This document shows, piece after piece, positions 1 to 12,341 of a stretch of DNA of 64,000 bases. Source of the DNA: Nymphaea colorata (lineage: Eukaryota; Streptophyta; Magnoliopsida; Nymphaeales; Nymphaeaceae); NCBI RefSeq assembly GCF_008831285.2, contig NC_045143.1:14161151-14225150 (forward strand). Direction: 5' to 3'. The notes beneath the pieces are model-generated. The model saw only the letters and a list, made by a program, of their open reading frames with translations, did no database searches and had not been told where the DNA came from. Each line of letters starts with the position of its first letter. Positions within the stretch are counted from its first letter, which is position 1. The position numbers were made by a program, and so were the translations under genes.

Positions 1-540
1 TCCATCTCAGCCCTGAACTGCCTTTTTCCTCATTTCTGCGCCTGTCCCCGTTGTCTTTCTCTCCTTCTCCTCCTTCTCGCCCCCGTGCTGCCTTTCTCCT
101 CCGTCTCTGCCCGTCTTCACCGTCAAGCTGCCCCAGCCCTTCACCGTCAAGCTGCCCTAGCCCTTTTCGGCCCCCATGCTGCCTTTCGTCGAACAGAAAT
201 AGGTGAGTGTTTCCTTCTTTTTTGTTTTTGTTAATCTTCACTTCCCCTACCTGCCCATCGCCCTTCCCCTCTCTGTCGGATTTGGGTGCCCTAATCAGAC
301 GAATTTTCTATCTTCAGAAAGAGGAGAGCATTTGCAGCGGCCCCTGAGCATCGTCGTCACACCTCCTCTTCTCAACGTCGCAGACTCATCTGCTCTGCCT
401 TAGCAATCGTCCTCCTCTAGTCGACGTCTCAGAGTCCTCTGCTCCACCCTAGGAACCGTCGCCGCACCTCCTTTGCTCCCCCTGAGGAAGCTGCCCCTCG
501 CCATGCCCGTTCCACAGGTATGTCCTTGTCTTACGGCTCC
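1..540. other. GC- and CT-rich tract, possible 5' leader
   Basis: This stretch is much richer in C and T than the sequence to its right. It contains a 24 bp unit (CTTCACCGTCAAGCTGCCC plus a few bases) repeated in tandem at about 115 and 139. Two good splice-donor-like sites occur, at about 191 (ATAGGTGAGT) and 514 (ACAGGTATGT), so it could be the 5' leader of a plus-strand gene or part of a repeat. No protein family is recognisable in any frame. A CT-rich tract of similar character occurs inside the gypsy LTR at 42480-43000. Confidence 0.25.
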
Positions 541-1182
541 TTCTCCATTTACTAAATCAGTAAACTTTGAATGTGCAAAAACAGCGATTTCTCCCTCGAT
601 TAAGTTTTATGACCGTTGAATGTTTTTCTTCGTTTCAATATATGTATATTTTGGGAGTGTATGCGAGTTGGTTTTTATGTATCCTAAATCCTTTTCTGAA
701 TTGTAATTATTTTGATGCCCTACACTGTAATGCGGAGGTTTTATCTTATTGGCCCTGTGGCTAAGCTTTTCTTCTTTTGTTTTTAAAAACTTAAACCATT
801 TATGCTAATGGTAGATCATCTTTGGACTCTCTAATCTGGAAAAATTGAGTCGATCAAAATGGCTGTTGAAACAGTCAACCCTTCTACGAATTGTCAAAAC
901 TGTAAAATACTATGTTCTTTATTTTTTCTTTTGAATGCAGTCCGTATGGAATCTTAGTGAAAATTTGGTGATAAACCAACAAAAATTGTGTAATGCGTGC
1001 TTTTGTACTATGCCTTATACTCTGGATTCTTGTAAAAAGGGCATGACTTCGTTCAAGTCTCAGCAGATCATTGTATTCAGTCCTATAACTTATGCATAGA
1101 ATTGGAAAACTGTTCGAGTGAACTTTCTTTGAATTAACTTTCATGGCAAGCTCTGACAGATCAACAGTCTTTTTGAATTGAT
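541..1182. other. no feature seen
   Basis: AT-rich sequence without a supported coding region, RNA gene or clear repeat structure. Confidence 0.5.
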
Positions 1183-1246
1183 CATCTCTCTCTATCTCTC
1201 TCTCTCTCTTTCTATATATATATATATATAAAGAGAGAGAGAAGAG
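1183..1246. repeat. compound CT/TA/GA microsatellite
   Basis: A (CT)n run passes into (TA)n and then (GA)n. The CT and GA arms can pair, so the tract is a potential hairpin. Confidence 0.85.
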
Positions 1247-1374
1247 AATGAGAGAAATTTACAAATCTGGATCCATTGACATATCCCAATTTACATTAGA
1301 TTGGCATAAATAAAACATATTGCAGACAAATTCTTATTTTATCTTTCATAATTGTAATTAATTTTGTTTATTAT

Positions 1375-1582
1375 GCAAACAAACGACAGACAGGACGAAC
1401 AGAACAGACAGAACAGACACACATAAAACAAACGCTGGACAAAAGGAACATTGTGTTCTGTACCTAAAGTCATCAAACGGTGGACAATGAACACCATTGT
1501 CCAAGAGGACATGACAGTAGTGTAATGGACAGGACGTCCTGTCTGTCCTATCCCAACGGACAGCAATCAAACGACCTCTAAG
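1375..1582 (-). repeat. GGACAG-rich dispersed repeat, inverted copy
   Basis: Read on the minus strand it starts with TTAGAGGTCGTTTGAT and is then rich in GGACAG/CTGTCC words, including a second CCGTTTGATG. The same start and word content appear on the plus strand at 1981-2190, about 400 bp away, so the two copies face each other. It looks like a short non-autonomous transposon, but I cannot define terminal repeats or target duplications. The few open frames here are by-products of the simple sequence. Confidence 0.5.
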
Positions 1583-1980
1583 AGACAGGATGCCACCCTC
1601 GTCGCACTTCAACTTGTGCATTAGCGATTCTTCGTTTCCAGTACAAGAGAGTTACGTCTTGAAGATCCAAAACATGAACTAGCTGCCTACCAATCCTTAA
1701 TCTGACCATTGAGTTAACCCCCTCATAGACATGCTTTTACTTTAACATGTTCATACTAAAAATAACATCTATACAAGCGTTTAAATTTTGCTTTAGTAAA
1801 GTTGTAAGCCAAACACTCAATCCATCCATGAAGCCCGGTTGAGTAGGCGATAATGGCAACGAGATTTATTTGGTTGACAGCTTTATTTGATGAGCGATAG
1901 GGCCGGTATATATGTGTATGCTCTGACTCGACCAACTTATGGATAAATTAGCCAAACAATTACAGCCATTATTTAGAAAC
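1583..1980. other. spacer between inverted repeat copies
   Basis: No coding region or repeat recognised. It is simply the 400 bp between the two facing GGACAG-rich repeats. Confidence 0.5.
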
Positions 1981-2190
1981 TAAGAGGTCGTTTGATGGCC
2001 ACAGGACACGCAGAACAGGATACGCCTGTCCTGTTTAGCAAATTTTTTCATCAAACGTTGGACACCGGACAGGCTGGACAGGACGGACGACTGAAGGAGG
2101 GTATAAATGATTTTTTTGTCCCTGTCCGTTCCGAGCTAACCCTCGGAACAGACAGGACAGAACTCATCTCCCGCCCCCCGACGACCCCGA
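1981..2190 (+). repeat. GGACAG-rich dispersed repeat, direct copy
   Basis: Begins TAAGAGGTCGTTTGATGG and is rich in GGACAG/CTGTCC words. CGTTTGATG at about 1988 and CATCAAACG at about 2049 form an internal inverted repeat. It is the opposite-strand partner of the copy at 1375-1582. Confidence 0.5.
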
Positions 2191-2741
2191 CCCCAACCCC
2201 AATCAATAAAAATAATATATAAACATAATTAATAATAATATATATAAATCAATAAAATAATATTAAAAATAAGCTATTGAATCGGTCCGAGCCTGAGTTG
2301 GGCGAGGTAAGTCGGACACCCGATCCGATATCTAGCCTTAGTTTTCATTAATACGAAACCCTTCAAATGCTCTTCTTATTACCTATTGATGGCGACACAT
2401 GTAAATCTGGATCGAATGGATTCTGAGTGTAAAGTCTATTTCTAAATGAAAAATATTGTTTCCTAATTGGTAGGTGCAGCCATGCAGGGTGACGAGGCAG
2501 TTGTGGCTATGTTAAAACGATGGGGTACATTGTACTTTGTTTCGTTTGGCACTTAACGTTGCATGTGACGTGGGTTGCTCAGGCTCTCTCTATGGTACTG
2601 GACACTAAATCTTAACTGACTAACATTTTCAGATGTTAGACGCGTAGGTAGAACCACAAGTTTCACTGGAACTCAGAACACCAAACAAGTAGAGAGACAT
2701 GGGCATCCAGGTAAAATTTACATTTAATAACATGAAAGACC
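2191..2741. other. AT-rich intergenic sequence
   Basis: A TAATAATATATAAA-rich stretch followed by unremarkable sequence. Nothing supportable as a gene. Confidence 0.5.
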
Positions 2742-2933
2742 TAGGGGTGGAGCCAGGATTTTCTTCAGGGGTGAGCCGACAGTCCAACCTCTGAATTCAG
2801 GTAGGGCCAACTGAATTCAAATCTAAAAAATACATTGCGTAATTCAAAAATTTTATTTTTTTCAATGTAATTTTTTTTTTCATTAGCCGGGGTGGGGCCA
2901 TGGCCTAAGCGGCCCCCCCTCCCTCCGCCCCTG
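2742..2933. mobile_element. hAT-type MITE with 8 bp target duplication
   Basis: A 192 bp element with imperfect terminal inverted repeats: left TAGGGGTGGAGCC, right end complementary to CAGGGGCGGAG. It is flanked by an identical 8 bp direct repeat, GAAAGACC, at 2734-2741 and 2934-2941. Eight-base duplications and (C/T)AGNGG termini are typical of hAT elements. It is too short to code for anything and has a T-rich core and a C-rich right end. Confidence 0.75.
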
Positions 2934-2941
2934 GAAAGACC

Positions 2942-3480
2942 GATCCTCTTTTTTATTACGGCTTCAGTAGCAGAACTACAAATTTCTAGTTAATCGGCAC
3001 TCTCAGCTTAAATTTTGAATCTTAAGGGGTACTCATGTGTAGAAAATAATTAAGTTTCTATATGCAAATAAAGTGAAATTTGTTGACATTCGAACTCTAA
3101 GGAACACTCATAAGTAAAAAACTGGAAATTAATTAAGTTTTTATATATAAATAAAATAAATTTTGTGGGCTGACGTAGGCAATTGCCCCACCAGCTACAA
3201 CTAAGCTCTGGCACTGTCGGGCTCCATTAAATATTTCGTTACATCAAATTAAAGAAATGGGTCAGTTGCGGATGTGCCTGCTCTTTTTCCTTAATGCCTT
3301 TTGAGAGCTTTTTTCTTGGGTAGTTGCAAGCAGGCGTACACTTCTTCACATTGTGATAGTGGTTGTTGTCAATTGTCTATTGTAATCTCCAATTAGTTGC
3401 ATACATTTTTATTTATTTAAATGTTGCTTTCAAACACGTTTACACTACAAACAAATACGTATTTATGACATGCGGGAGAA
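2942..3480. other. no feature seen
   Basis: AT-rich sequence with a few short near-repeats, such as two TTAAGTTT(C/T)TATAT stretches at about 3050 and 3135. No gene supported. Confidence 0.45.
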
Positions 3481-4374
3481 GTTGTGTTACTAGGATTCAT
3501 CTTTATTAACGTTTCAACTGAACGTCAATGAAGGAGAACCATTATTGGCATGTGGTGGATCCCCGTCGCTCAAACTTGTTCCTTTTTTTATCGTTCATAT
3601 GAAGAAACCTATAACGATGAAATCGCTTACTTATATAGGTTTATTACGGTGAAAACTTTTATCGACGCGTTATAATCATCAGTGAAGATTAGTTGTTACT
3701 GACACACTAGCCAGATGTCAGTAAAGGTTTGAGTTTGATGAGCGTGGACCCACATCATTGAAAGTTTGTTGTTCTTTTGTGGTTTATGTGAAGAAGCCTA
3801 CAGCGGTGTGGCACTTCACTGGTATATGTCTACGGCAGTGAAAACTCTCAGCACTGCAAAGTAAATGTCAGTAAAGTCAATCATTACTGATTGGTCCATA
3901 AAACGACGCTAAATACATATAGAAAATTCACATATTGAAAGTCTTTAGTGATGTTTTTCCACGAAACGTCAGTGGAGAACTTATTTTCATTTGTCTTCAA
4001 TGGCGTTTAAATTCCTGTCTCCCCTTTCCCATCCATATTTGATTTAATCTTTTGGTGACACAAAAAATTCATGTCAATATGTCTGCCTTATAAAAATAGA
4101 TGTACCCTCCTTCTTTTCATGCTCTCTTCCTCATTTCCTCATTCAATTTCATCCCTTTCTTTTTCTCTCTCCGACTCTCTCTCTATCTTTCCTTACGCAT
4201 TTCATATGGCAATTTTTTTTTTTTGCTACATTGATTTTAGATTGTATTGCCAAAAGAGTATGCCAGTTGCCAATTCAACTATAGATGCTACAATTTGTCA
4301 ATTGTCATGAGTTCCTTTTTTATTTTTGTAATCTTTCTTATTTATTATTTTTCTTATTTTTATTAAATTTATTT

Positions 4375-4900
4375 AGGCCTTGTTTGGATGCAACGCTAGA
4401 AAAACTAGTTTTGAGAAAACAAGTTTTTTTGATGTGCTTTTGAAACCTGGTTTTACTATTTGGATAGCATACCACAAAACAGTGGCGGAGCCAGAAATTT
4501 TTGGCTATAGGGCACTAGCAGCAGCCCTGCCGGCTGCTGGCCTGCCGTCCTTGGGCCTTGGCCGGTGGCCCTTGCAGCCTTGCCCTTCGCCGTTTCATGG
4601 CTTCGGCGATTCACCACTTCGACCTTCCCCTTTCTGAGTTTCGGTGAATTTGGGCGACTGTTTTAAGTTTCTTGGTGTAGCTGAATCGCTCATCGCTACT
4701 GGGACCCAATCCATTTCTGGCATGGGCAACCCGGCGTCAACAGGGGCGTGAAGCTCCATTCCACATGGAGCTATCTTGGGCTGGCGTGGGCAGGCGCCCA
4801 CACCTGCCCCACGCTGGCTCCGCTACTGCCACAAAACTAGGTTTTCACTATTGAAAACTTGGTTTTTGTTTGGATGACCAAAAAATGGGTTTTTACAAAC
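4375..4900. repeat. GCCTTGTTTGGATGC-type repeat, split by a MITE
   Basis: Starts AGGCCTTGTTTGGATGCAAC and continues with AAACTAG/GAAAACAAG words. After the nested insertion at 4480-4828 it resumes with AACTAGGTTTTC and a second TGTTTGGATGACC at about 4866. It behaves as an older short repeat that served as target for a younger hAT MITE. The right boundary is uncertain. Confidence 0.4.
4480..4828. mobile_element. hAT-type MITE with perfect 8 bp duplication
   Basis: A 349 bp element that begins CAGTGGCGGAGCCAG and ends CTGGCTCCGCTACTG, giving 15 bp terminal inverted repeats with one mismatch. The 8 bp direct repeat CCACAAAA lies immediately outside at 4472-4479 and 4829-4836. Removing the element restores a continuous older repeat. 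The interior is GC-rich, in contrast to its surroundings, and codes for nothing recognisable. The terminal sequence and duplication length fit a non-autonomous hAT. It shares the GGNGGAGCCAGG core with the element at 2742-2933. Confidence 0.88.
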
Positions 4901-6160
4901 TGATTTCAGTTGACTTACAGTTCATTAGTTAATTAGTTATAACTATACATATATTTGGGTAGAGACCGCACTATTAGAAGAAAAGAAATGTTGTGTCAAC
5001 TGATAGCCCAAATCTACAAAACGTCAGTTCCCAAACAGAATTAGTAAGAAAATGACAACAAGAAAAAAATAGCTGATATAAATGTGCATAGAGAACCAGC
5101 AGATAAGACAATTTGAAATTTTTGAAAGAATGAGTGGATCAAAGAAAATCTAATGACTTGGTACATATAAGCAAGAATCACAAATCTAGTATTCCATGCC
5201 TAAAAAGGAAAATAAGATGTACATGCATAGGACATTCAACAAGTACCCCAAAAGCATATTAAAAAAGAATGTTTTTAGTAACAAATCAAAGAAATAAATA
5301 GACTTCAGATACATAAGATACATATCAATAAGATGTAAGAAGAAAGAAAATAAGAAAGGGTAATTAAGGGTGAATTAGCTTGATCTTTTACATGTTATGT
5401 GAAGACTAGCATTACCAAAATAAATACACAGTTTTTGAAATCAAATGTGCCCTTATGAAGTATGCTCAAGAGCTCAAGATTATACACCATAAAATCAGAT
5501 ACAACAACCAAAATTTAGTGATTCATAGACTTTAAAAAATTATATCACTAATTTTACATAAAAAAATCATTAAGCCAACTTTAGTTTCTCATGTGAGTGG
5601 AGGCAAGTTGGCAACACTAAAATCAATCCACATCCCATAGATATGGTCTTAACTTTTAAGACTGATAGGCAAGCATTGGAATATCATTGTGGCTTCCAGT
5701 GCAGGTGCATTGCAGTGCTGTAGTGCAAGGACATTTAGAAGAAAAGCATAGGCTTCTCCATCCTGCAACAATATGGCATGATATACTAACTATTCAATGG
5801 ACATTTTTTATATTCAAGATACCTATAGCAGTAAAAAGTTCGCTAGTATAAGTAATGGTACTTTTTCACATCAGTAAACATATTATTTTGCATCATTAAA
5901 AGTGTTACAACTTTAGTGACATTACTTTCGCCTTAGTAAAAGGAACAAAATAAAATGTCAAAAACAGTTTTCAATGACATTTAATCTTTCACGTTAGTGA
6001 GTGTTCAGTTTATTGACATAGTGCGGAAACGTCAGTGAAAAATATTAGCCACACTACTTTTATCATCGTTCATAAGAAAACATTAGTAAAAACTTTATTA
6101 ACATTTTGCTTATTGTTATTGATGTTTTTCTCACGTTGATAAAAACCTCCCTTTTTTTAT

Positions 6161-7319
6161 GTTTACCATCTACTTGTGCTGCCTTGCCTTGATGAAGAAG
6201 CCTATCCACTGCTTTTGTGGAAAGCGAGCCTCAACTTTCATGAGTTTTAAAGAAAACATCAAAGGATGCATGTTATCATCTTCATATTTGACCAGCACAA
6301 TGGCAAAAAGCTGAAATGAAGTAGAAGAGAATAGCGTTGCAAAAAGTTATTAGAGGTTGCAAATAGAGAAACAAAAGTAGAAAGTCATGAGGCTGTAAAA
6401 GAGGTGAGTAGGTCTCCAATTCATCAAACTTTTATTCTAAATAGCGTGTGATACACTTATATCATTATACAAGGATGAACCTTGCTCAATTGGTTTCACC
6501 TGTCAAAACTTGGCCAGCAAATAGATGGACGTTATAATCAATTCTCACACTAGTTGCAACTTGCAACCAAATCACATATCTTGGAAAGAAATCACACATC
6601 TCAAAAGCAAATTGTACATTGTTTATATAGCTAACAATAACAAAATTTCACAACACATAATTTAAATGGACATTAGTTTTACCTAAAAATTAATAAAACA
6701 ACCATCCAATAAATGAAATTGTACAACTTTTTTTTTTGTGGAAAATAGCTTATATTTTTTGTTTCTTCGAAGTAACATATGGCTTAAACCTCATATCCAT
6801 TTTGCTTCCACATAATTTCTTTTTTTGGTCTAATTTTTAATCTATTTTTGCCTATAATCAAATTGTTCTTTACTGCATAATAAAAACAGATTAAAATTGA
6901 TTTGTTGAGCTTTAGTACTACAAATCACTTGGTGGCAATGCTATTATCATTGATGCAGTTTTGGATATAATTTATAATTTATTTTAATTTTTGTTAACAT
7001 ATATTAAATTAACATGTTGTAATACAATCCAAAACACATGCCAATTATATTTACCCGTACAAGCAGTGAGTTTTGGGTCCAACTCTGGGGACAACTGGTG
7101 AATGTAAATATGTAGAATCAATACTTGGTGAATTCAAGTAAAACCATGATAGAATAAAAATATAGTACTCAAAAGAAAAATACATCTATTGCTTTGTATT
7201 CAAATATAACAATGAGTTCAGTAGTGTTGTGTGGACACTTTTCGTCTACAAAATGTTCTCAAAAAATATGACCTTACATTTAAAGAAAATTTATGCTATT
7301 ACACCATTACACTTGATAA
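6161..7319. other. no feature seen
   Basis: AT-rich sequence without a supported coding region. It may be decayed pol sequence downstream (on the minus strand) of the gypsy protease remnant that follows, but I could not recognise any domain. Confidence 0.4.
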
Positions 7320-9620
7320 TCAAAAATAAAATAAAATCCTAAAACAAAGTGGTGGCTGAGCCATGTGAAAAAAATCAAAACTGCTTCTGAAGATGCTTCT
7401 TTTGTTTGTCTTGATGTTGGGTGCATCCACAAAACCAATTAGCCTAGGGAGCATTAGCTGTACCAATCTCTGAAAGAGGTCCTCTGCACACACGGTAACG
7501 ATGGATGAGCCATAATTCCACTTGATACATTGGTCGAGATACCAAGAGCAAGTTGTACGAGGGGGGTATGTCCGCAATATGGAAAGAAATGCAATAGTTG
7601 GGGCGTTCAATGATTATGTCCATGATGAGGGTTCATTTGCTGCTCATACTTCGGCCATCGTATCCATAGAACATGGTTTGGTTGGGGTGATACTTGTCTT
7701 TATATAAGCCCAAACCCTTGATTGTGACATTAGAACAAATATTTAAGCCACTTCCTTTGTCGATCAATATATGTGGTACAATCATCTTATTAATTTGGAT
7801 GATGATATATAGTCTTTGTGATAACCTATTTCGAAAGATCCTTTTCTATAAAGGTGATGGATTGGTCTTTAGAGGCCTAAATCCAGTCTTCTTCAATAAG
7901 ACATTCTTATAACGGGATGATTTCCTATATAATATTTGAAGAGTTATCTATGACTCATCATTACCTTGCAAAAGAAAGATCTTTGGAATTATGGTGAGAT
8001 TTGAGGATGAATTCTTACATGTTATTCATCATACCTCTGAAATATAGAGGTCGCTTACCCCATTTGGTACCATGACTTGGTGTGAGCCACCTTCATCACA
8101 AGGTCAGATATGCTCTTTTGGATGACAGGGGAGCAGAGTAACTACAGTGGTTGTGGCCTTTCCCTGATTAAAAAATAATTTTTTTGGACTTCAGGAATGC
8201 TACCATTATCAATCTTGAGATTTTTGTTGATGAATTCTTTAATGATATTCTTGAAGACAAATCAATCCTCAGTGCCATAACCATGGGTACGATAAAACTT
8301 GTATCTCCTCACGAGGTTGACTAAGGGGAGTGAACTTCTGACCATAGCTCCAGCCTGGATGCTTATTCTTTCCTTCATCGTTTTCCTTGGGTGGTTGTGT
8401 GTTCTTCTTATGGTTTACTTCTTAGTCAAGCTTATAATTGTTGCTGCTGACTTCTTGAGCACTTGTATTTGCTATGAAGTGGGTGGAGAGCTAAATTTTA
8501 CCTAATGTCTTAACATCTTCATTGTATTTGGGTGCAATGATTCCATCAAAATTGCATTCTTCAATTCATTCTTCCATTGAATCTTTTTGTTCGATCAAAT
8601 CGGCAAAGGTCTTAATTGGAGTATTGTGGATGAAATTTTTCAATGGTTGAATAAGATTTTTCTTGATGAGTCACAGAACCTGTGTTTTAGAGATAGGCAT
8701 TTTCATGTTGTTGCATTGGATTCTCCACCTTTGAGTAAATTCTTGAGCATTTTCTCTTTTTTTCTAATGAAGGTTGCAAAGGGTACTGAGAGTTGGAGCA
8801 ATGGTGACATTGTACTCAAATCTCTCAATGAACATGTCAACCAATCTATCAAATATTTTTAATTTGACTATATTGATGTTTTCTTTGTACCATTGTGCAA
8901 CGATGCCTTCAAGACTTCTTAGTAAGTAATGAAACAATATTCTATTTTTAGTTCAGATCTTGTAGCAATCATTGATAAATCTTGAGAGATGAATATGCGG
9001 GCAGGTGGTTCCATCATATTTGATAAATTTTTAAGGCAAACCCTTCACATCCTCATTTCCTTCAATGCCTAGGTAGTAGTTTTCACATGAGTACAAGCAT
9101 TTCCCTTTCCTTTAAGTTCAACATTATTCATTCTTTTCTCCATTTGATAAAACTTGCATTGGAGTGGACTTTAGTCATTACATGATTCACCTGATTTTGT
9201 CCTTTTCTTTTTGCCTTTTTGCAAAGCTTTTGTTGTCCGAACTATTACTTGGGGTATATTTCCTTACATTTTCCCTCATCTTTACATGTTTTCTTTTCTT
9301 TTATGTTTATCCTCCAAACATTCACTTCATATGTGATTAGGTGAACTGCTTTATTTCATGAGTTCTTTTCCTTTCTTGCTCTTTTCCACTGTCTTCTTTT
9401 TTTGGTAGGAGAAATTCAGTTTTTTCTTTTTTTTATTGGTTGTTGAGTTACAATCTAGATTGTCCTTATCCTGGTCTGTAGGAGAAGACTTGTTGTTATT
9501 TTTGTTTTTGTTTTTTTTTTGCTTGGTAGACTTTTCATTAGTTGGTTTTGGAGTAACTATCAAAACTTTTTGATCTTCTTGCTCTCTCATGAATTGTTCT
9601 ATAAACAATCAAAACATTTA
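7320..9620 (-). pseudogene. decayed Ty3/gypsy gag-protease (Tat/Athila-like)
   Basis: Translating the minus strand piecewise gives the order of a gypsy polyprotein. A lysine-rich leader (9608-9351) comes first. Next is the gag core around 8960-8600, with a SLEGIVAQWY stretch, then RFEYNVTIAPTLSTL and AQEFTQRWR, motifs of plant gypsy capsid. A gag C-terminal segment (FYRTHGYGTED, about 8300) follows. The aspartic protease at 7800-7450 reads VPHILIDKGSGLNIC and later DIPPSYNLLL. The protease loop is LIDKGS where D-T/N-G-S is expected. Several stops and frameshifts make it a dead copy. No reverse transcriptase or LTR was found. The gag/protease style fits non-chromoviral (Tat/Athila) gypsy elements. 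Confidence 0.7.
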
Positions 9621-10975
9621 GTAACCTTCTGGTTCAATTGTTAGGAAGCCACTTATTTCTGGCTAAATACTAAAAGATGAGGCTTTGTTTTGAGGGGCTT
9701 GCTTAGCTTATGCTCATATTTTAACCATCTTGTTGGTTTTAAATATTCACCTTATGAGATAAGAAAATGAATAGTAATTGGAGGGCAATGATGACAAAAT
9801 GAAGATTCGTATTGTATTAAGAGTTTAAAGATTACATCTGAAGGAAAACATTAACTTATTAAAGATGGAAACAACTAATAAAATTAGGAAAGAGGGGTAT
9901 AGGGTTGACAACAGAAATTACTAAGGGAGAATGAATGGTGGTCCAATGGAATAATTAAATATACATATATGAATTCCATCTCTGATGTAGAAAAGCAAAA
10001 CCAACTTCTTTGCTAAGACGAGAGACATTGAGATAGAAATTGGCAGGAATAACAAAAAAAAATTTAATGCCATTGAATATGCAGGTGAAGTCTAACGGAC
10101 GATAGGATGGTCTGTGCTCTTCACTCATACAATAAAGATCAGGATCCCATGCAGACTAGAATGGTATATGAAATATCCAAAGCGAAGATCAATACTAACA
10201 ACCTCATGCAAAAGTTTGGGACAGCTCGAGATCCAATCTTTTTTTTTCTTCATGTGTTCGCGATGAGGGGTGTTTGCACAGCCCAATTGCTTCTTATTTT
10301 AAGATGGTTGTTGTTGAGCTCAACATATTTTTTTATCTCATTCAACCATTGTTCGTCATCGACATCTAATAACTAGTTAGATATATAAGACTTAAACCAT
10401 ATAACACCATATATATGATATCAAAGTACTTGTGAATTGCAGCAAAGTAGATGCAATACAACCTTAGGCAAAAAAATAGTAGAATATGAATAGAATATCC
10501 AAGGATCCGAACAAGCAAGAGGAGGAGCAGAAGAAGCATGAAGAATCTGACAATTCAGTTTGGGGGCATTGCAAGAGACCTTTACGAGGCATTCAGTTTG
10601 TGTTCTCTTGAGTGCAGTGTTTGATGAATATATTCCGATAAAACCTACCATTCATAGAGCACTGCCTTTCAAAGAATGCAACATTTATGTCACCAAACAC
10701 CCTTTAATTAATATGCCTCAAGAAGACTAATGTCTTTGCATTTTGGGGTGATTGTTTGCCCACTTCCACATTCTTGGTTGACCAAATTTCGTTCAATTTT
10801 TTACTTAGACCAGAGCTTGTTCATGAATTCTTATGTGGAAATCAACTAAAAAATAAATGCTGTTTTTGATCTTGCAAGAAACTTGGTTCATCTATGAAGC
10901 AATGTAGAGGAAAAATTTGATATAAATTGATAGTAGTAAGATTTCATCAAGCGAGTCACTCAAGGGTGTATTGGA
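9621..10975. other. unassigned sequence upstream of the gag remnant
   Basis: This could be the 5' leader or LTR of the decayed minus-strand gypsy at 7320-9620, but no TG...CA ends or primer site were recognised. The short open frames at 10107-10376 and 10421-10651 have no recognisable domains. Confidence 0.35.
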
Positions 10976-12341
10976 AATATAGGTGGGCCAATGGAAGATT
11001 AGAAGAATGATTGAGAAAAATATAAAAGATGGATTTGCAATTTGAAAAATCGAAAGTGACATACTTAATGCAAATTAACATGTACATCAAGAGTGTTTGG
11101 GTGTTTCTCCGGTTGGACATATCTTAACCTCAAAATGATAAAAATAGAAAAATAACCCACCCCAAATCCTCACATCATAATATAGTTCCACATACAATCA
11201 AGTCATCAAAATAGAGAAATGAAAAGGAAGATATACGATGAGGGCGCAATAATAAGTAGAGAAAAATTAAAAGAGAGAGAGAAAAATGAAAATACATAGA
11301 GAGAAATAAAGATAAAAGAAGGAGAGAAAAAGTGAGATATTTGAAAGAGAAAGAATTAAATGTGAGAGAAATAATAAATTAAAATGAGAGAAATATAAGT
11401 TAAAATGATAGAGAAAAGTTTAGAATGTGAGAAATAAACATTAAAATGAAAATGAGAGGAGTAAAGAATGAGAGAAAAATAAATTAAAATGAAAGAGAGA
11501 AAAGTTAAAACTAGTTTAAAAGAGATAAACTAGTTAAAAGAAATGAAGAAGCTAGTTAAAATGACAAAAAGATAAGTTAAAAAAGAAGGAAAATGATCTT
11601 TAGGAACATGTTTGCCTTAGTCACACTCTCCAAAGCTTCAAAAAAAAATCCTTAGCTCCAGAGAGATTCTAGACCTTCATCGGCTTGTTATTAAGAAAAG
11701 AGACAAGAAAATGGTAGAAAGAAAATTTATAAATACTTTTGAAAAAATGATTTGGTGTAAACGCGACTCCTTAGCTCTTCCGGGCAAAGATTACTCATTG
11801 ATGGTAGCTAGAACGGGTTGGAGAAGCACTTCAAGAGTCTATCACAAGATCCTTCAAGGTTTCCTCTTGTTGGAAATGAAGGTTTGGAGTTGAGCATTAG
11901 GAGAGCCAAACAAGAAACATTGAACAAAAAGAAAAGAAAGAAGAAAACAAGAAGAAAACTAGAAGAGAAGAGAGAGAATTCAAAGACATGAAAAGATGAT
12001 GGATTTCCGTGTTAAATGAGAGAAAAGAAGGTATTTATAGAGAAAGAAGACTCAAAGGCATTGTGGTCTTTTTAAAAAAAATAAAATTAGCCACTAATTA
12101 GTCATTATTAGCTTAAAATAACTTAAAAACACCAAGAGGGTCAAATCTGTCCAAAAATATATTGACTGGGTAGTTGAACATGTTAGGTGGCAGCTTACCA
12201 CCCAAGGCTTGCCCAGCCTAGGCCTGGCCCACTACTAGGCCTAGGCAGGCAGAGCTGGCCAGCCACATGCCTATTCTGGCTTGTGCTAGCCAGTTGCAGG
12301 CCTAGCATGACTGCACTAAGCCGGCTAGGGTCGTGCCTAAC
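10976..12341 (+). repeat. long purine-rich dispersed repeat, left half of copy 1
   Basis: In order it contains a TCTTAACCTCAAAAT landmark (about 11130), a degenerate GAGAGAAAA/AAATTAAAATGA tract (11230-11560), a GAAGAAAACAAGAAG stretch (about 11940), GGTATTTATAGAG (about 12031) and a GC-rich GCCTAGGC segment (12180-12340). The same landmarks occur in the same order and orientation at 21950-23000. The copy stops exactly where the minus-strand gypsy LTR begins, and the matching right half seems to resume at 17326. The size and TATTTATA box suggest a long LTR, but no TG/CA ends were fixed. Confidence 0.4.

Larger units (their letters stand above)
3500..6160. mobile_element. putative CACTA-like element remnant (subterminal repeats)
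   Basis: Two blocks, about 3500-4020 and 5825-6160, are dense in short related words in both orientations. Examples are AACGTCAGTGAAA, ATGTCAGTAAAG, TTTAGTGATG and CGTTAGTGAG. Clustered, mixed-orientation subterminal repeats of this kind are typical of plant CACTA (En/Spm) transposons. The sequence between the blocks holds a nested MITE and AT-rich filler, with no transposase. The expected CACTA...TAGTG termini and a 3 bp duplication were not found, so the class is an inference. Confidence 0.35.
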
